NCBI GenBank assembly: GCA_004123355.1
Contig: SCHM01000001.1
Span: forward strand, 6,830,193-6,894,192
DNA: 64,000 bases
DNA from: Amphirosellinia nigrospora
Taxonomy: Eukaryota; Ascomycota; Sordariomycetes; Xylariales; Xylariaceae
Direction of reading: 5' to 3'
The notes beneath the pieces are model-generated. The model had not been told where the DNA came from. It did not search any database and was given only the letters and a program-made list of their open reading frames with translations. Position 1 is the first letter of the stretch. Each line of letters starts with the position of its first letter. Positions 46,301 through 60,429 of this stretch are shown here, piece after piece. Position numbers and translations under genes: made by a program.

Positions 46301-49243
46301 CCCACAGCCGGCATCCGCGAGATGCTGATAACCCAAGTAGGACGGATGTGTTGTATCCATGTACAATATTAACGGCGAGTCGTTTAAATCACTGCATGGT
46401 ATCAAAGACGCCTCAAGCCAAAACTGAATATTCCGAACCTCAACACGCCCTCAAGCTGATGGGCAACCTGAGCACAGTATAGCAGATCGTACGTTCACTT
46501 CCGATACCATTCCATCCATGCCCTGCCATATGCCATGCCATGCGCGGTAGCGGAGTCTCGTCGGGCTCAGGCAATCAGCGCACACGCTGTTCAAGACGTA
46601 CATGATGCAGGCCGCATCGAAGTGTGAGTCAACGCAGCGAAACTGCTAGGCAAAGCGGCCTCATGCAGACACTAGCCTGGATGGGACACGGTCTGCTAAG
46701 GTAGGTGCCTGCAGCTCACGACATGTCTGTTGGTATCAATGTTATAGCTTGACATGATCCCGTCAGTCAGTAGTCGCAAGGGAGGGTGTCTTATCTCAAA
46801 ACCCTCCTACCACATATCGATGAGCTGACATGGGCTATTCATTCGGCGATGGGCTCTTTGAACTATCCTTGGCTGAGATTGTATTGTATGGCCCCTCAAA
46901 ATACTGGTCAGAACCTGGAGCGGTTTAGTTTTGATAGAATTCTAGTTGCGGCGATAGCGGCTGTTCTTGTATGTTGGAGCCAGCTTTCATACGTCGATAA
47001 TACCTCTCTCGCAGTGGCGATGAGATGAATTTCATCTACTTGCCTGGGTAGTTGAGGCTTGACAATAGAAATAGAATAGCAGCATTCACTAAATAGTAAT
47101 AATACCCGAGACGGGGACTAGCGATGCTATCCAGTATCAAGATCAGAAGATGGTCCGAATACTGCCAACTGCCAGAATGCTGTAAGTAGGTAATTGTACG
47201 AATCGGCTACGACTTCAGCAATGCAACGTTAAAGCAGTGTGATGAGCCCATATGTGGCTAAGAGCTCTGGCTCCGGGAGAGTACTTGGCTCACGGGTCTC
47301 TTGTACTCCGAAGGCCATACATCTTGTGACCGTAAACCCACTCTTGTCTGTGGAGCAGACATGGACGACAGGATCAAGCTGACCACTAGAATCACGTAAA
47401 GCTCCCTGGACCCTGGATCGAGGCGGCGTGTTTGGTGAATCTCAACCCCTGACATAGCTGGAACCGACATGCCCAGAAGCCCACCGAAAAAGTAGAAATA
47501 CAGGCGTCTGGAGTACCGACCAAGCACCACTCTATCCCTCAATGCAATAAAGTCATTCTGCCTGCAATCATTGATGACACCTACCTCTCCTCTACATACT
47601 TATATAGTACAATACAGATAACACCATTATTATTATAGTCTAGCTAGATAGTCGTCGTTCAATCCAAAACTGGCATAAGGCTTTCTGAACGAGGCAAGGC
47701 TGGTGGTTTAGGGATTGAGGCGGCAATACCTCAGAAGACTCAGTATTCACTTATCTACCACCAACCTTCTAGGGACTATGCATACATGTAGTTGTACGCG
47801 GTTGGCCAGATATAGCTGGCGTCGCTGCGGGGGGAGGGTAGGACGCGGCAGGAGCCTAGGTACATACATGATGTGTTTAATTTCTGGCAGGTGTTTAAGC
47901 AACTGTGGCGGCGAAAGTACATGGTAATACCTTGACTGCTGCAAAAGGCACAAAGTCGATGCATGCTGTAATTAGACGGTTCAACAGTCGTTTCAGCCGG
48001 GCTCACTCATCCTTATTTGTGAATTCACTTGCTTGTTGTTGATCGTATCCTAGTAGAGCAAGCGGCCCCGAATCGGATACCTTGTTATTGACGGACCAAT
48101 ATATCACCGTTGACCAGACTGCTCGGTTGTTGCGATAGGTTTTGCTATTCATACCTATCTGTATCAATTGCCACGGCATTGATAGTGAAAATGTGTGTAT
48201 ATTTCCTGATGTGACAGTGGTATCACCTACTATTGTACCTTGCTGTACTTTACCTCCCAGATGCTTCGCATGACGACCTAGTAGTACCAAGCCCGTCAAA
48301 TTCGAGGGTATGGATATTTCTCATGTACTACCACCTCTCCGTATGAACACCGTCCACGAAATGAGCGGACAGCAAGGCGCATTTGATTCCTTAATCGTAT
48401 GTGTGGCCATTGGGTTGCAAAGAAAAGTCTACACTGCGTAGGTAGGTAGTGGGCGAAAGAAAGAAACTTGAAAGAAGATATACTATGTAGACTTGTAGCT
48501 ATTATAGGCGGCACATATACTGTGTAGGTACTACATAGCTAGGCCCACCACACCTGCGTCGTGGCTATGTATGTAGCTACAAGGCTGCCCTTACCTCGCC
48601 AGACCCTCTATCTGATCCACTCCGCGTCTCCCAAAATACTGCTCCTGAACCTCGAAGCTCCCCACTCCCGATTCCCACATCCCACCCCTTCATCCTTCTA
48701 CGCCTTCCACCTCCCCCTACCTAGCGAACCCCTCTGGATCGTGCCTTGCTTGGGCTTACCTTATTCATAAGTACTTACTTACCTGAGTAGGTAGGTAGGC
48801 AGTAGAAGAGCTCCCTACCCGCCTCCAATCCAATCATCGCTCACTAGTAGGTAGGTAAAAGAGTGTTTAGACTCCCGCACGCGCTGTAACCGGCCTATAT
48901 GTACTTCCCTCCCGTATGCCTGAGCTTAGCGTGCCCATGTACCAGGCCGACATACGGTTAGAGAGAAGACGGTGGATGTAACCGCCTGTCTCTGCCATCT
49001 ACGACACTACGCTGCCGCTACCTCCAAACCACGACTGCTTTCCAATCACTGCTCTACATCGGAAACCGCTGCTGGCTGCTACAGTATACAGTATCGTCAA
49101 TTGCCTTCTGTGCCTGGAACGTCGACAGACTCCCGATCGCCTTCTCACCACAGAGTCCACGGTTCCTCGCCGTTGGAAATATCCTCACTCCTCTGCCCTC
49201 CTCGTGCCCTTTCTCCGCCGTCTCTTTGTGCAAACCCACCGTC
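43386..49243. other. TA-rich gene desert and upstream region of the C2H2 gene
   Basis: Nearly 6 kb without a supported gene. Open frames are short, on both strands, and show no domain. Two slightly more protein-like frames, 46786-47028 (+) and 47258-47542 (-), lack any recognised motif. From about 48.4 kb onwards TAGGTAGGTA-like words become common (48438, 48524, 48772-48804, 48846). The last kilobase, pyrimidine-rich from about 48590, probably contains the promoter and leader of the C2H2 regulator. Confidence 0.5.
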
Positions 49244-49310
49244 ATGTCCAATTCGACGCCGCCCGTCCCTCCAGCAGCGCCCGCAACCAACGCTAGTAAC
49301 GATGATTTCG
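49244..49310 (+). CDS. Possible first exon of the C2H2 regulator
   Basis: A short frame starting MSNSTPPVPPAAPATNASND runs into a candidate donor gtatgc at about 49311. The low-complexity, proline-rich start suits this class of regulator. The frame does not join cleanly to 49573 with the acceptors I tried, so the link is tentative. Confidence 0.35.
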
Positions 49311-49572
49311 TATGCCCACCCGCTGCGAGACAGATTGGACTGACTGCCCCCCTTCTGCCCCTCCATCCCTCTGTCTCAGCTCCCCTCCTCAATCGCTCAA
49401 GCAACCACTTCACTCACGCACACACTCACACTCACACAATTCTCTATCTCGACAATCACCCTTCTGTCTGCCCGCCTACTGCTCCCTTCCGTCACTGCCC
49501 ACGACCGTCTTCCCGGAGAGCCCGCGACACATGGAATTTCCGCAGTCCCTGTTCGTGTGGTGATTACTGACA

Positions 49573-52500
49573 ATGACTGCCAATGCTCCAGCGTCCACCA
49601 TCACTGTGAATACGACCGCCAAAGCTCCCACGACTGCTTCCGCACCCTTCCCGCCACCCAAGACCGACAAGCCGCGTCCTCATGTTGTGCACACCTGCTC
49701 GCGCTCTTTTGCACGCCTCGAGCATCTGAAACGCCATGAACGCTCCCACACTAAGGAGAAGCCCTTTGAGTGTCCCGAGTGCACGAGGTGCTTTGCTCGT
49801 CGGGACTTGCTGCTGCGTCACCAGCAGAAGCTCCACCAATCGACGACGCCCTCGTCGCGTCCCCGGAACCGGCGGGAGAGCACCAGTAGTACTGCTACCC
49901 AGAAGCCGTGCTCGAAAAAACAGTGTCGCCAGCGCCAATGCTACCGCCGCTGCGGCTGCCGCCGCCGCCGCCGCTGGTTCCGGCAACGGCAACGGCCCTA
50001 TGCGACCGCGGGCTAACACCATCAGCCATGTCGACCCGAACCATGTGCAGATGATTGCGGCTGCTAATGCCTCCGTCGCTCGGAGCCAGCACATGCCCGC
50101 TGCCCACCATAGTCGTCATCAGAGTCTTGTCGGTCTACCTATCCAGCATATGGACCACCCGTTTGCGGGCATGTCTTCTGTCATGGGTCATCGCGGCATG
50201 GGTCACGGCCTACCCAAGCTTGAGACCCATAACATGCATACTATGGACTTCAGTAACGCTGGTCTGCGTACAGCTCCTCCATTGCCGTTCCAACCTCACT
50301 TCGACTTTGACAACCTCTTCTTCGACCAACCTAGCTCGACCATAAACCCAAACGCACTCCATTATACCGAGTCGCCTCACTCCATGTCCTTGGATCCGAC
50401 TTCTCCGTTTGGCAACGGCTTGTCAGACATGTCCACGAGCCAACATGTCGATGATAGTTTCGACTGGCTCACCGGGTTCGAGCAGAACATGTCCTTTAAC
50501 ACCAATCAGCATGAGAGTGCTGTTGATGGCTCATCACCCTCTGCAATGAGTACGACCAGTCAGAGTGGCATTAGCGACGTGATGCTTGATGGTTCCAACA
50601 ATACCACCATGCCGGCTGCTACGAGTTCTATCTGGCAGCCACCCTCATGGGACCGCCACAGGTTGCTAATCCATTTTCTCTGGATATGAATAGTGGTGTC
50701 TTCCCTGATCTGTTAAACGGTGCTGCCGTCTCACCCCAGCCTCCGCCTCAGAAGACAATGAGCGATGTTTATTTTTCCACCCCCCCATCATCCATGAGCT
50801 CTTTGAGTCCTTCAGTTATGCCGGGATTGACGGCACATAATGTGAACCAGGCTCTAAATTTTGGACAGGGGCCTGAAACCCCTACTTCCGTAGGCGGAGG
50901 CCATCAGTCTCATTCACCGATAGCAACAATCACCGATACTACTAGAAGCGCTATCATCAACGCTCTATCTCAGTGTGCGCTTATGGGTGGCGGTGGTGGT
51001 CGCAAATATTCTTCCCTTCGCCGAATTCGCCTATGTCTCCCCAAGTTCAGCCCAACCAGGATAGCTTACCCGAAATCGCCCAAAATTTACCAAGTACTCA
51101 AGATCTACAACGATATGTTGGCAGTTATCTTGTTTATTGCCATCCTCATTTACCATTCCTACACATACCTACTTTATCTTTCGATCGGCCACCCGCTATA
51201 AGCGGGCGACCCGGCGCCGCGGCAGGTGGTAGTGGGTGTCTGATTTTGTCCATGGCTGCGATTGGTGCTCTTTATGAGTTTGAGCGACCCCAATCCCTAG
51301 AGCTATTCGAAATGGCTAAAAAGATGATCCAGTTATACTTGGAGGAGAGGCGAAAAGCTGACGTTCGCAAGGCTGATTTCCGACGGACACCAGCGTCTGA
51401 TCAAGGCGCACAGGGAGCCCAGGGTTCTGAAGCGCCTTCGCACACACCACTTTGGCTCGTTCAGGCTATGCTACTGAACGTTCTCTACGGCTATAATTGT
51501 GGTGACAAGGTTGCGAAACGACATCGCTTCGACTCATTCCGCGGCGTTAGTCAGCCTGCGCAGGCAGCTGGCTTGCTCCAACCACTTTCTCTGGATGGGG
51601 CTGAGATGCGTGAAGTTCAAATTAACGATGCCGAAGGTAACTGGAATGGCGGAGTAAAACCCGAAACCGAAGAACAAGCAGAGTGGCTACGGTGGAAGAC
51701 CATGGAGGAACGCAAACGAACACTCTACGTCATATTCATTCTTTCTAGCCTGCTGGTGGCTGCCTACAATCATGCCCCAGCGCTCACCAACTCGGAAACT
51801 CTGCTTGACCTACCCTGTGACGAAGAGTTTTTCGCAGCAGAGAGTGCGGCAGCATTTCAACTAAAAGGTGGTGCACGAGCCGCTAATCACAACCGGATGA
51901 CACTCCACGAGGCGCTGGGGGAGTTACTTCTTAGTAATGAGAAGCAACAGAAACTGGCCTTCAGCAGTAATCATCAAGCATTTGGATCCTTCATAAACAT
52001 GCACGATATCCCGAAGAGTGAATTGAAACCGAGCACTCTTGGCTGTCTGGTTCTCATTAATGCGTTGCATAATTACATTTGGGAAACACGGCAACGCCAC
52101 CACAACAAAGTCTGGACAAACGAAGAAACTGAGAAGATGCATCGCCATATCGAACCCGCGCTGAAGGCGGCAATCCGCCTGGGCCAGCAACCCGCATCAT
52201 AGTATGGAAAGGCCTAATCCCTTTGGCATGGGTCCATTGTCGGCCGATGCTATTCCTTTACTTGATCTAGCCTACGTCCGTCTTTTTGTTAATATGGCAC
52301 GCACCAAGGAAAAGTTTTGGCAGCGTGACTGGGAGGGCTTGGTTGAGGAATTATCTCGTGGGACCGAAATCATTCACCATGCTGAACATTCACCCGGATC
52401 TAATACAGAGTCGATAACAGACCCCTCGGATGCGTCGGCTACCAGTTCTGTTTTTGTTGACTCGCCACCCACTCAATCCTCTTCACCCGAATTTTCCGCG

Positions 52501-53230
52501 ACTAAATTTCCCACTACTTTGTCCACACAGCCACAGTTACAATCCCCTGGTTCCAGCCGGGTTATCTCTCCGCCGTGAGAAGCATTTGCGTCGAGCTGCA
52601 TTCTACGCTGCTGATTCACTTTCCATGACAGACAAGTTTGGGGTGACATTCACAGAGTTCACCAGTCGGGATCTCCCGGTGCAGTCTGCGATGTGTTCGT
52701 TTGATTGTGCACAGGTTCTTGCTGAGTGGATTTCAACCCTTCAAGATTCGTGATGTGTGGCAGATACTTAGGTATACTTGGGAAGGATGACGTCGATTTG
52801 GGCGGCGGGGTCCCTGCCGTTGTGCTTCTGGAGGAGGAGGACATGAAACTCATCGCCAAAATTCAAGATCTTTTGACAAGTGCTGAGATTAAGATGGGCA
52901 TTGATTTGGTGAATGGTACCATCCATGGTAGCTTTGACTCTCAATTACATCTGGACGCGATGGTGGATATGCTTCGAAAATTTTACGTGTCACGGCCTGC
53001 ATGCTGGATAAGTCAGCCGTGTGGCCAGGTGAGTTAACAAGCCATCTTCAGTCGAGTAACGCTAATATCACCCTAAAGTTCTTAACCTCATGGCGCGCTG
53101 CCTTGAGACTCACGCTATGATAAGCCGAACTCGGGCTGAAAAGTCGGTGCTGGCGAGCAGTGAGTGTAGCAAATCTTCCGAGACACCTCTGCTCACCAAT
53201 ACGCATTTCGCTTCGACTTGCCTTCAGTAA
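49573..53230 (+). CDS. C2H2 zinc-finger transcription factor with Fungal_trans domain
   Basis: Two adjacent C2H2 fingers lie at 49681-49840: HTCSRSFARLEHLKRHERSH, then FECPECTRCFARRDLLLRHQ-QKLHQ. This EHLKRHERSHTKEKPF pairing is typical of the Adr1/AmdX-like group. A polyalanine tract and a long disordered region rich in H, M, S and P follow. A Fungal_trans (PF04082-type) domain spans about 51080-52760, with YVGSYLVYCHPHLPFLHIPT, LSMAAIGALYEFE, ERPNPFGMGPLSADAIPLLD and FDCAQVLAEWISTLQ. An intron 53029-53078 (50 nt) joins KSAVWP to VLNLMARCLETHAMISRTRA and a stop at 53228-53230. The start is ATG 49573. A non-coding or coding upstream exon with MSNSTPPVPPAAPATN at 49244 is likely, but its splice was not settled. 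The first finger lacks its first cysteine (HVVHTC). The frame changes near 49895, 50655, 50990, 52175, 52570 and 52750. Its targets are unknown. Confidence 0.85.
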
Positions 53231-54795
53231 CTGGCCTCAATGAGAGGAGCAAACAGTGATCTACTGTTTTCGGCACTACCTCGAGGAGACACTACACAGT
53301 GCAGCCTTCACCCAGCCGTAAACCAACACGCTCTACTCACCCAACAACTGCAATAGCGAGTCAAGCAATCATCTAGCTAGCTCTTGGTGCCAATGCCACA
53401 CAGATCTATCGGATCGGCCTATTTCACGAAACTTTCTAACAACACCCAATACAGCCCTTTTTGATCGGCAAATCACGAAATGGGCTTATGCGGATGAAAG
53501 CCACCCCCTAAAACCACGAGACTGCGATTGGCTCTTACGATCATAAAACTTTCTCTTCCTTCCAACGTCATTTTACAGCATCGGAATGCATTGTTTACCG
53601 TATCTATTATGCCTTGCGTTGTTTATTTGATGCAGCACCGGGTATCTGAAATACTTGTCACTTTCAGAACTGGGACTGGGCGAATTGGTGCGAATATACG
53701 ATCTTATGTTTTAAAACGAATCGACGACTCACCATATAAATGACGATAAACACCCTTGTGCAAAGGGCGGATGATCCCGTACCAAGACTCAAGTGAGCTG
53801 GGATAACGGAGATCGCAGGGACCTCTAACTTGTCCATGAGACTGGCATCAAGATACTCCAGAACCATCAAGAGATGCCGGTTTAGGATCAAGTCAAGAGC
53901 GAGGAATGGGGGAACAGTGGAAGCGGAGGAAGTTCTCTAGTTATGTTTGGTAATGGGCTACGATAGGCGACGCCCTATTCTACGTCATAACCGTGGCTAG
54001 AGTGAGAATGAAGGCTTGTCCGGATGGAATTCGAGACATATGGAACTGCTACCTTCCTGGTAGGTGAACTGAAATCATGCCGTGGATTTGTCACGCTGGT
54101 CGGATAGCAAACAATGGTCAAGAGACAGCAGGTCGAGTCTGGCGGAAGGGTTCATCCGACAAATCTAGAAGTTAAAACAACCCAGCAGAAGCAGCCCTAG
54201 GGTGCGATAGATCCAATTTATCGCGCACAGTCGATCGAGAGACAGGGTGCTGTTTCTGATGGGCACCGGTCCCCTTAGGCAGGGGAGGTGATGGCTAGTG
54301 TGTACGCTGCCATGTAAGGTCAAAACGGGGGTTCTTGCAAGACAGAACAAGAAAAATAAACCAACCTTTTGGATATGCTTTAGAGTCTTGCGTGGCCATT
54401 TAAACCATGCCGCTAGAGAGATGGACGTTGCGTATGATACCTTCGCTGTAGGCCTATGACCATCGGAAAACAGTCGTTAGTTATGAGCATGTACGACAAA
54501 CATATGCCCAAGTTTCTTCCCATTCTCTCAAATTATCTATATTTGTCTGCAAGGGTATCTTTGAGATGGGCTATAAAAGTTCACAAGAATCCCTTTTCTT
54601 TTTCCTTTCCTTATCCGACTAACATCAGACCCATAGCTGCCACGATACCTCAAAGTCTCGAACATACTGGAATATATTATTTACCTACCTAGGTACGGCA
54701 CTAGCATATCCTTCAGATACCTATTCGGCATAGCGAGCCAGGAACTGGGATAGCAGGGATGGTAATAGAACGAGCAGAGATGGTGAAGCGAGAGG
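53231..54795. other. Convergent intergenic region
   Basis: About 1.6 kb between the C2H2 gene (+) and the ArAE_2 gene (-). No credible coding frame was seen. It contains ttacctacctaggtac near 54679-54694. It should hold both 3' ends. Confidence 0.55.
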
Positions 54796-57700
54796 TCAGT
54801 CAACCTTCCCCTTCCCCTTTCCCTCCGAGTCGTTACCAAAGAGACTTGCTGCCGTGCTCCCGCTACTGCTTGTGCTCGCACTGTTCACGCCGACGCAGTA
54901 GCTGAAATCCACAACGCCTACCAGCTTGCTCACGCTCTCCACGAGGCCGTCGAGGTCGTCGCATACCAGCAAGCTGCATACTTGCAGCACAGCGAATTCG
55001 GCATAACCCGCCTGTGTCATGTTGCGGGGGTCGAGAAGGCCGTGGATTTCGTGTCTGCTCTTTCTCGGGTGGTCATCTGGCGTGGCTTTTATGCTCGAGT
55101 CGCTGCTTCTGTTGGCCTCGTCGTAAGAGGTGAAAGCTGCGCCGAGCGCCTCGAGCTGCAGTGTGAGTTCGTAGGGACGGGGCACTTCTAGGTGTGGTGG
55201 TATGGAGTGCCCCGACTGTAGCGCGTGGGAGAGCAACGTCAATGTGGAGATAATGCTATGCTGCGTCGGCGATATGTCTTTGAGCAGGACAGCCAACGCT
55301 TCCCGCCACGCACGACTGTTTGCCTCTTCTAAGCCCTGATTTTCCGGTGTTAGGGTCGACTTAGAGTCTACAGTCGTCGAATCCAGCGAATCCGTGTTCG
55401 TGATACCAGCTGTTCCCTTCCCTCCTCCGCCGATCGTGTAGGACAACAGTGTTAGGTACGAGTTAATGCGAGACGCACGTTGTATAATGTCCTCATACAG
55501 CTCACGGGGGAATTTGCCACCAATGGTAGGTTCCCACCGCTGAAAATCGGCATGCTGCTTCAAGGAGGGCAAAAGCAGCATCAACTTACCGAATAGACGC
55601 ATGCGCTGTTTCGCAAGCTGATGAGCGGGTGTGCCTTTCACGTTACGGTCGCCGCCTGTTCTGTTCAGCTTGCTCTTGAGTGTCGCATCAATAACGCTGA
55701 AATAGTTAGCTAGCAAATATAAGGTAGCTGCTAGGTCACGACGTATCCATGCCCGCTCTGTTATAGGCGACGGGAAGATGGTCCAAAAGAAAGCAACGAG
55801 ACAGCCACCCGCGACGATCGCTAGACGATACGGTGCAAGCTCATATATCCTATCTAATTGTTAGTGTAGGTTACCGATTGACTATTGTTGATGACTCACG
55901 GATAATATGGCTGGCCTGTTGACTCTGATAGTGCTACACCAATCTTGACCACTTGAAGCTCGTATCCAATTATGAGGACTTGTGTTACCATGCACAACAC
56001 TACAACACTCCGAATCAGTTATCGTCAATTTGGCGTGTAATCTGGGAAGGTTTCAGAAGCTTCTCGGCACTCTTTTACCCCAAATAGGAAATCTCATGCT
56101 CTGAAAGTTGCCAAAACGGGGAGAAGATGGTTCCAAGAATCGCTTACCAACGGCAGGAATGAATTGTGGGAACTTTAGGAGAAAGTAGACAGAGATGGCC
56201 TGAAACAGGTACAAGAAGATGAAGATACCCGGAACCTTCTCGTCAACGATATACCAAGTGATAAGTGTGAAAACCACCGCCACAAGGGTTCCGAATATTC
56301 GGCAAATGAACCCGAATATCGATTGCCCAGAAGCTACAAGGGTAGGCAGTCGTCAGTACACAGGGCTCAAGTATGGACGGTCAGTAGGAGCGGACTGAAC
56401 TTTGAGTCATGCCTATTGCAATGATGATCATCGCCCAAACAAGTCTTTGTTCCTGGAAAAAAACGTGAGTATGTTCGAGAAACGCGACGATCCCAACCGT
56501 CAGGGTGGCACAAGCACAGCGAAACCCAAAAACCGACTCCTCAGAGGAGAAGAATTTCGAGATAGAGCGCAGCGCATTGCCTAAGCGCTGCCAAACGTTT
56601 GTCGGCGGTAGATGCTCCGGATCTTTCTTCACTGCAAAGCCGTCGCCCATATAAATAATTGCCAGACCCGAGTCCATCATGTTATCGGCATTGTTCTCCT
56701 GACCCTTGTCTTCATCGCTGAAAACGCTCGTGACCCATTTTCGTAGTACTTTTGGCTTAGGAATTATTAATCTCTTTTTTGCCATCGTACCATCAGCTAC
56801 CTTCAAGTCTGCGAATTGGACTACTCGCAAGACACCCTCGCCCGCCGCTTCCATCTATATCGAGGGTTAATACAATTGGGGTAATCACATGAAACCCGAT
56901 TTGCGCCATGGTGAGGAACTGGTGCGCAAAAAGAGCAAATGAATGTATCACCTAGGGTGAAGTCGCTTGACTCTCTAGGTATGGAGCGGATAAGGATTTG
57001 CAAATGCTTACTAGAGTCTCGATGTAGAGCAAGACATAGAGCTGTTCTTGATCGCGACGGTGCCGGGCGTCCGCGGGAGAAACGGAATGCTATTAATTTC
57101 ATCAAGCGACATATCATCCGTTATGAGACTCTTCTCTTTGGCCCACGTATGAAGTATCGTGCCTCGAACGTCACGGAACAACTGTAATTTGCTTCTCAGC
57201 GTGTCTGCGAAGCCAGTGTCCCCAGGTTGGATGAGATCGCCTTTAGACTCAATATCACAGCCCTCTCGCTCTTGTTAGGTGCCTTGGGACGTGGAAGGAC
57301 TTCTAGCAGCATCCCGGCGTGTTGAAGTCCTTCGTCAATGGCAGCTGAGAGTTTCTCAAATGGCTCATGGAGCTGTTTCATAACCTCATTCCACACGCGT
57401 TTGTCATCATTCTTCTCGGCCAGAACCTCAAGCGGCGTTTCCGAGGTGGTAATCCACCCACGTTTCTCGGCAAGTCGCTGGAAAATATCAATTATGGTCC
57501 CGATGCCGTGCACCGGAATGACGAGACCTCGGAACAATTCCATTAAAGTAGTCAGGTCTTTAGCCGACAGTTTCGCCCACGCAATATCCCTTTTAGCAAA
57601 AGGCAAATCGACGTACATTTTACTCGTTAGCAGTCGCAAGTTGAACATCGTTTCTTTGATGGCTTGTGCCTCAGCAGTTGACCTCGGCGCGGGCTCTACC

Positions 57701-58774
57701 TCCTCATTCTTATTCTTCTTATTCTTCTTGCTCTTCTGCGTCTCTTTACCTGCACTGTCGGTCGAATTCTCGGAACCGCTCAGGTGAGTCGCGGCGCAGA
57801 TATCAGCAGGGACAGCAAACATGTCTTCTCTTTCCAAGCTTTCTAGATATGCCTTCTCTTGTTGGACAACTCTTTGGAGGAGGCCGATAGCGCCCTTCAG
57901 CTGGGCCGCCCACACAGCACGGCTGGGAACAGGTAAGACTAAGAGACAAGTAGCGGCCGCAATGGCAAAGCCGGTCAACATAGCGGTCAATAAGCGTTTT
58001 ATAATGGACAGAAAAGCAGCATTGCTGGTGATCTGTGGGCTGAGGGTGCACGAGATGTTGGTCATGATGGAGTAGACAATGACGGGTACATTCAGGCTTG
58101 GATATTTGGCCCGAACCGTGTTCACAATCCATATGTTTGCGAACAGCCACACGGCCGATACGGCTGACTGACTAGAGTTATAAGTGGGAGGGGAACGCGG
58201 GTTGCCGGGCATCGCCTGGGTGTGAAGGCGAGCTTGCAATGAAGACCACAGGATTAGGAGCGCGACAGCGGCCCCGACGCTCAAGAATATCAAGTTAAAT
58301 ACCAGTGTCTGGATAAACTTGCCGCGAGGGAGCACGCTGAGCGAGAGCACGGCGACGACGCCCACGAGATACCCGAAGGTCGAGAACTCGTGGGCCACTG
58401 CGTCAGATTGATAGATGGCCAATGCGATAACGGGTGCGAGGGCGCCTCTGTCGTGGCCATGTTACGTCAGCTTCTCAGGAGAACGATTGTGGCATGGGTG
58501 GCAGGTATCTTTACTTCAACATGGCTACGATGGTCGGCGCGTCGAGACCCAATTTGGCCAAGAAGGCCGCGACGAAGCCTTGTTTTGGCGGCTGGGGTTT
58601 CGGAGACGACGCATTGCCCGTAGTAGTAGATTTACTCTCTTCTTCTGCTATGGTTTTATCGTAGCTGCTGCCATTGGTGTCGGGCCCGTTCAACTCGTCG
58701 AGCTGCGGTTGCTCCTCGTCGACATGTTCTCGAATGATGTCATCGTCAGATCCAGGCGAGCTCCCGACCATCAT
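54796..58774 (-). CDS. ArAE_2/DUF2421 (Bre4-related) multi-span membrane protein
   Basis: The fold is that of the FUSC/aromatic-acid-exporter group; the yeast relative Bre4 affects brefeldin A sensitivity. The start is ATG 58774, followed by an acidic N-terminus (GSSPGSDDDIIREHVDEEQ). The first membrane block (about 58455-57900) includes YLVGVVAVLSLSVLPRGKFI, LIFLSVGAAVALLILW and LTAMLTGFAIAAATCLLVLP. A central hydrophilic region has a K/N-rich insert and KSKMYVDLPFAKRDIAWAKL-like helices (seen as SKMYVDLPFAKRDIAWAK). The second block runs about 56610-55760, with VFGFRCACATLTVGIVAFLE, FLYLFQAISVYFLLKFPQF and APYRLAIVAGGCLVAFFW. The C-terminal DUF2421 part (about 55716-54796) ends SEGKGKGKVD. 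Several introns are present, one near 58510-58449. The frame slips near 57270. The substrate is unknown. It converges with the C2H2 gene. Confidence 0.86.
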
Positions 58775-60429
58775 GGTATTGGTAATTGGTATTTGGTATT
58801 TGTTACGCGACCGTCGAGTACCAATGCAAAATACATATGAAATTGAGGTTACGGTGAAATATATCCAGATTCCACGAGCGAATCGGTAACACAATTAGAC
58901 CGCCGCGCGAAAATGCGAAAAGAATTCATCTTATGAATGCGGCTCGTGAGCTTTCGTTTAGGTACCCAGGTACCACATTAGGAGGTGGGTGTAACTTAAC
59001 GACCCAGGTACCTAGGTACCTAACTGAGGATGAGTAAGAACCCCCCATGCAATCTAAGGTACCAGCCAGCCCCACCAGTTCCAATTTAATTTTCTTAGCG
59101 CGCCCAGAACTCAACCGCACTCGGAATATTCGCATCCGCAGCAGTTGATAACCACTTCGTTTTCCACAGCATTACCGACGAAGAACAGCTCCATGTTTAG
59201 ACAATAGCATGTAACGAAGAGGAATAAATATGTTGGCTTGAGTCTTGTAAGAGTATGGAAGGACGGGAACTTACCTGTAAGCTGACCCTCGCAACGCTAA
59301 TCTGGTCCTAATTACAACCTCGTTCTCGATGAAAACAAGATCTGTCATATATCTAGTATTTCCAGTCAGGTCCAATAAGTCGGGAGTTGTTATCTCTTCT
59401 TTTACTAAATTATATTCTCAAGCTCGCCCGAATAGTTAGATAGGAATTATGCCAAAGAACAGTAAATTCGACCATTCAATATGTTGCACGAGCTCAATAA
59501 AGCACATAGTAAACCATATTAATCGGAATCTTAATTATGTGCAGAAAATTACCTAAGTCAAGGAATCAAACTATGTACCAGAACCAAGGCAAGTTGTCGG
59601 ATAGGTTTGCCTTTGGTTATAGCATATAAGGTCAACCAGGAGGTCCTGTCCCCAATATAAACGTGCCTAGTAATTATAACTTTGGATATCGTTATATTAT
59701 TCCCAATCGCTGCATAGCGTTTAAATATATTGTGCTTAAATGTCGTCACGATGTGAGTAGTCACGGTGAAGCCTATAGACAAAGGACGTATGTGTATATA
59801 GATGGAGACTAGTCATCAGGAGAGATAGATCCCTTGCGCAATAACAAGAGTCTTACCTACCCTATACCAGAGGTCCTGACAAATGTAAATAAAACATCAA
59901 TGCTGTTAATTCAGCTGATCCTCAAGGATAATGATACTAAATTTTCAATTTATCTTTAGCTCTGTATAAGGTGGTTAGAGTGCGAGTTGCTATTACCATT
60001 ATGATTTAGTTATGCTGAGCGTCTAGGTTTAGGAATATGTGTACTACCGTATATATATTTCTAGATGGAAGTTATAACAAGAACCTCGATCCCGAAATAT
60101 ATGCATATTTCTTGTCCCTACATTAGAGACCTCGAAAACCCTCAGTGTCCATCTCGAAACTAGTTCATAAATAACCCCCCACAAGTCTAGTTTGCGAACT
60201 CTCTCGAAGGTCTGTGATAGCTTCAGGCTTGACATCCTTCTATCCCGGTTCTTGCAAAGCATTTGCATCAACCTACCTACCTACCTAGTCACTACACCCC
60301 CTTCCCTTCCCATCCTTCCGTATTCAGCTAGCTAGTCAAGTACAGTGGCAAGCAAACACACTTCAGTTGCTCCAAGATGCTATCACAACCTTCCCTTCCC
60401 TTCCACTAAGTATATATACCTACTACTTT

